This document shows, in pieces, positions 63,173-64,000 of a DNA stretch of 64,000 bases. Origin of the DNA: UBA11865 sp963749825 (lineage in GTDB: Bacteria; Chloroflexota; Anaerolineae; Promineifilales; Promineifilaceae); NCBI GenBank assembly GCA_963749825.1, contig CAVVOI010000016.1, positions 62,001 to 126,000 of the forward strand. Direction: 5' to 3'. Both the position numbers and the translations under genes were made by a program. Positions within the stretch are counted from its first letter, which is position 1. Every line of letters begins with the position of its first letter. The notes beneath the pieces are model-generated. The model made no database searches. It worked only from the letters and a program-made list of their open reading frames with translations, and was not told the origin of the DNA.

Positions 63173-63952
63173 CTATCTGTTTCCGTTTAGCCTGGCCACA
63201 TCGCGACGAACAGTATCTACCGACATGCCAATGATCGCCGCCCCCTCCTGCACATCTAGCTGGCCGACGTGTACCTGCGCGGCCACCCGCAAACGCTCGT
63301 TCATGGCATTCCAGGCTCGAAAGATTGGCTGGGCCTCGTCAAGCGCCACCTGAAGATCCCTTACCTCGGCCCGAGATGCGGCCGCCGCGTCGAAAGCTGA
63401 TTCCAACTCGGACCGGACCGCTTCCAATTCTGTTTTTAGCCAGTCGCTTGCCCGTTGCGCTTCATGCAATTCTGCCAGTGCTTGCTGTTCCTGCTTTTGG
63501 ACTATTGACAGCTCCTCCTGCGCACGCTCTGCCCGCTCTTGAGCGACTTTCATTTCACTTTGCCAGTCTTCAACCACGTCCCGTGCCCGGGACTCATGAT
63601 GCCAGGCCATGATCGCCAGCCCAACGGGCACAATACTGGCGAACAGAACTGCTTGCCAGATGGGCAAGACCGCCTCATTGGTTGGTTGGCTGTAGAAGAT
63701 CCACTGCAGGCCGAAGGCGATGGCTGTCGTTAGAACGGCCGTGAACTTCCAGGCTATCTGGCCAACGCGCACCGCCCGCTGTACAGTCCTGAAATGCAAA
63801 AGATCGACGAAGAGAGCGATGGGGATGGCCACCAATAACGGATCATGACTGCGCAGGGCTTGAAAGTAATGATACGCGCTTACGATGACCACCAGCGGGA
63901 TCAGATTAGCCTGATGGAGGAAATCAGAGAAACGCTGCCACAGCTTACTCAT
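63173..63952 (-). CDS. Membrane protein with coiled coil and C-terminal helix-turn-helix
   Basis: A 259-residue protein. Three or four hydrophobic helices lie in residues 15-118 (LIPLVVIVSAYHYFQAL, LLVAIPIALFVDLL, FTAVLTTAIAFGLQWIF, AVLFASIVPVGLAIMAW). A long charged coiled coil follows (about 125-215, heptads rich in E, A, Q and L). A short helix-turn-helix ends the protein (LDVQEGAAIIGMSVDTVRRDVARLN). The layout resembles SpdB/DUF2637-like membrane proteins of integrative plasmids, but I cannot name the family. It is on the same strand as the split polymerase-like gene and may belong to the same mobile element. Confidence 0.6.
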   Translation of the reverse strand: MSKLWQRFSDFLHQANLIPLVVIVSAYHYFQALRSHDPLLVAIPIALFVDLLHFRTVQRAVRVGQIAWKFTAVLTTAIAFGLQWIFYSQPTNEAVLPIWQAVLFASIVPVGLAIMAWHHESRARDVVEDWQSEMKVAQERAERAQEELSIVQKQEQQALAELHEAQRASDWLKTELEAVRSELESAFDAAAASRAEVRDLQVALDEAQPIFRAWNAMNERLRVAAQVHVGQLDVQEGAAIIGMSVDTVRRDVARLNGNR

Positions 63953-64000
63953 GGGTTTTCCATCGCTAAATCACTCTGGTGCGCCCGTTTGCACCACTAC

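Overview
The window most resembles a chromosomal segment of a filamentous or biofilm-forming Chloroflexota-type bacterium. That is an inference from the protein repertoire: a monoderm-style exopolysaccharide locus without outer-membrane export genes, secreted beta-propeller proteins with a Thr/Pro stalk and a single membrane anchor, VWA-FHA and kinase-FGE proteins, and PKD fragments. No rRNA or tRNA gene was seen to settle the taxonomy.

Region 1 (about 1-33,100, all + strand) is a compact, apparently intact exopolysaccharide cluster. It holds an initiating polyprenyl glycosylphosphotransferase, ten soluble glycosyltransferases (families GT2 and GT4), two polytopic GT-C-like proteins, an O-antigen-ligase/Wzy-type polymerase and a Wzc/CapB-like chain-length regulator with its own tyrosine kinase domain. 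It also holds nucleotide-sugar enzymes: a WecE-type aminotransferase beside a formyltransferase (suggesting dTDP-Fuc4N and its N-formyl derivative), an epimerase/dehydratase overlapping a second DegT aminotransferase, GmhA plus HddA (D-glycero-D-manno-heptose activation), another epimerase and two nucleotidyltransferases. No Wzx flippase and no GmhB-type phosphatase is visible. A secreted PQQ-type propeller protein is embedded in the cluster.

Region 2 (33,100-45,570) has a 112-nt inverted-repeat structure, an anchored BNR-type propeller protein, IS630 and IS982 traces and a broken Wzc-like fragment. It then has a striking pair: a pseudokinase fused to an FGE/sulfatase-modifying-factor domain, followed by a secreted-VWA/transmembrane/cytoplasmic-FHA protein. 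An IS110 transposase with structured flanks follows.

Region 3 (45,570-50,400, mostly - strand) contains an ECF sigma factor broken by two single-base losses, its membrane anti-sigma-like partner, galE, a C-terminal remnant of galT and a PKD-protein fragment.

Region 4 (50,400-64,000) is a mobile-element scrapyard that can be unpicked base by base. An IS1202/ISNCY-type element flanked by a 16-bp duplication carries an IS630, which itself carries a third IS. Next come a VapBC-type toxin-antitoxin pair, a tyrosine recombinase with its catalytic HxxR box deleted, an IS982 copy with a 7-bp duplication and a PIN-toxin fragment. An IS21 element (6-bp duplication) is inserted in a gene of about 778 codons whose motifs resemble two-barrel (YonO/cellular-RdRP-like) polymerases. 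A BrnT/BrnA-like pair and a membrane/coiled-coil/HTH protein end the window. The frameshifts lie between about 36 and 63 kb, whereas the 33-kb polysaccharide cluster has none that I noticed. That argues for real decay of an accessory region over random sequencing error.
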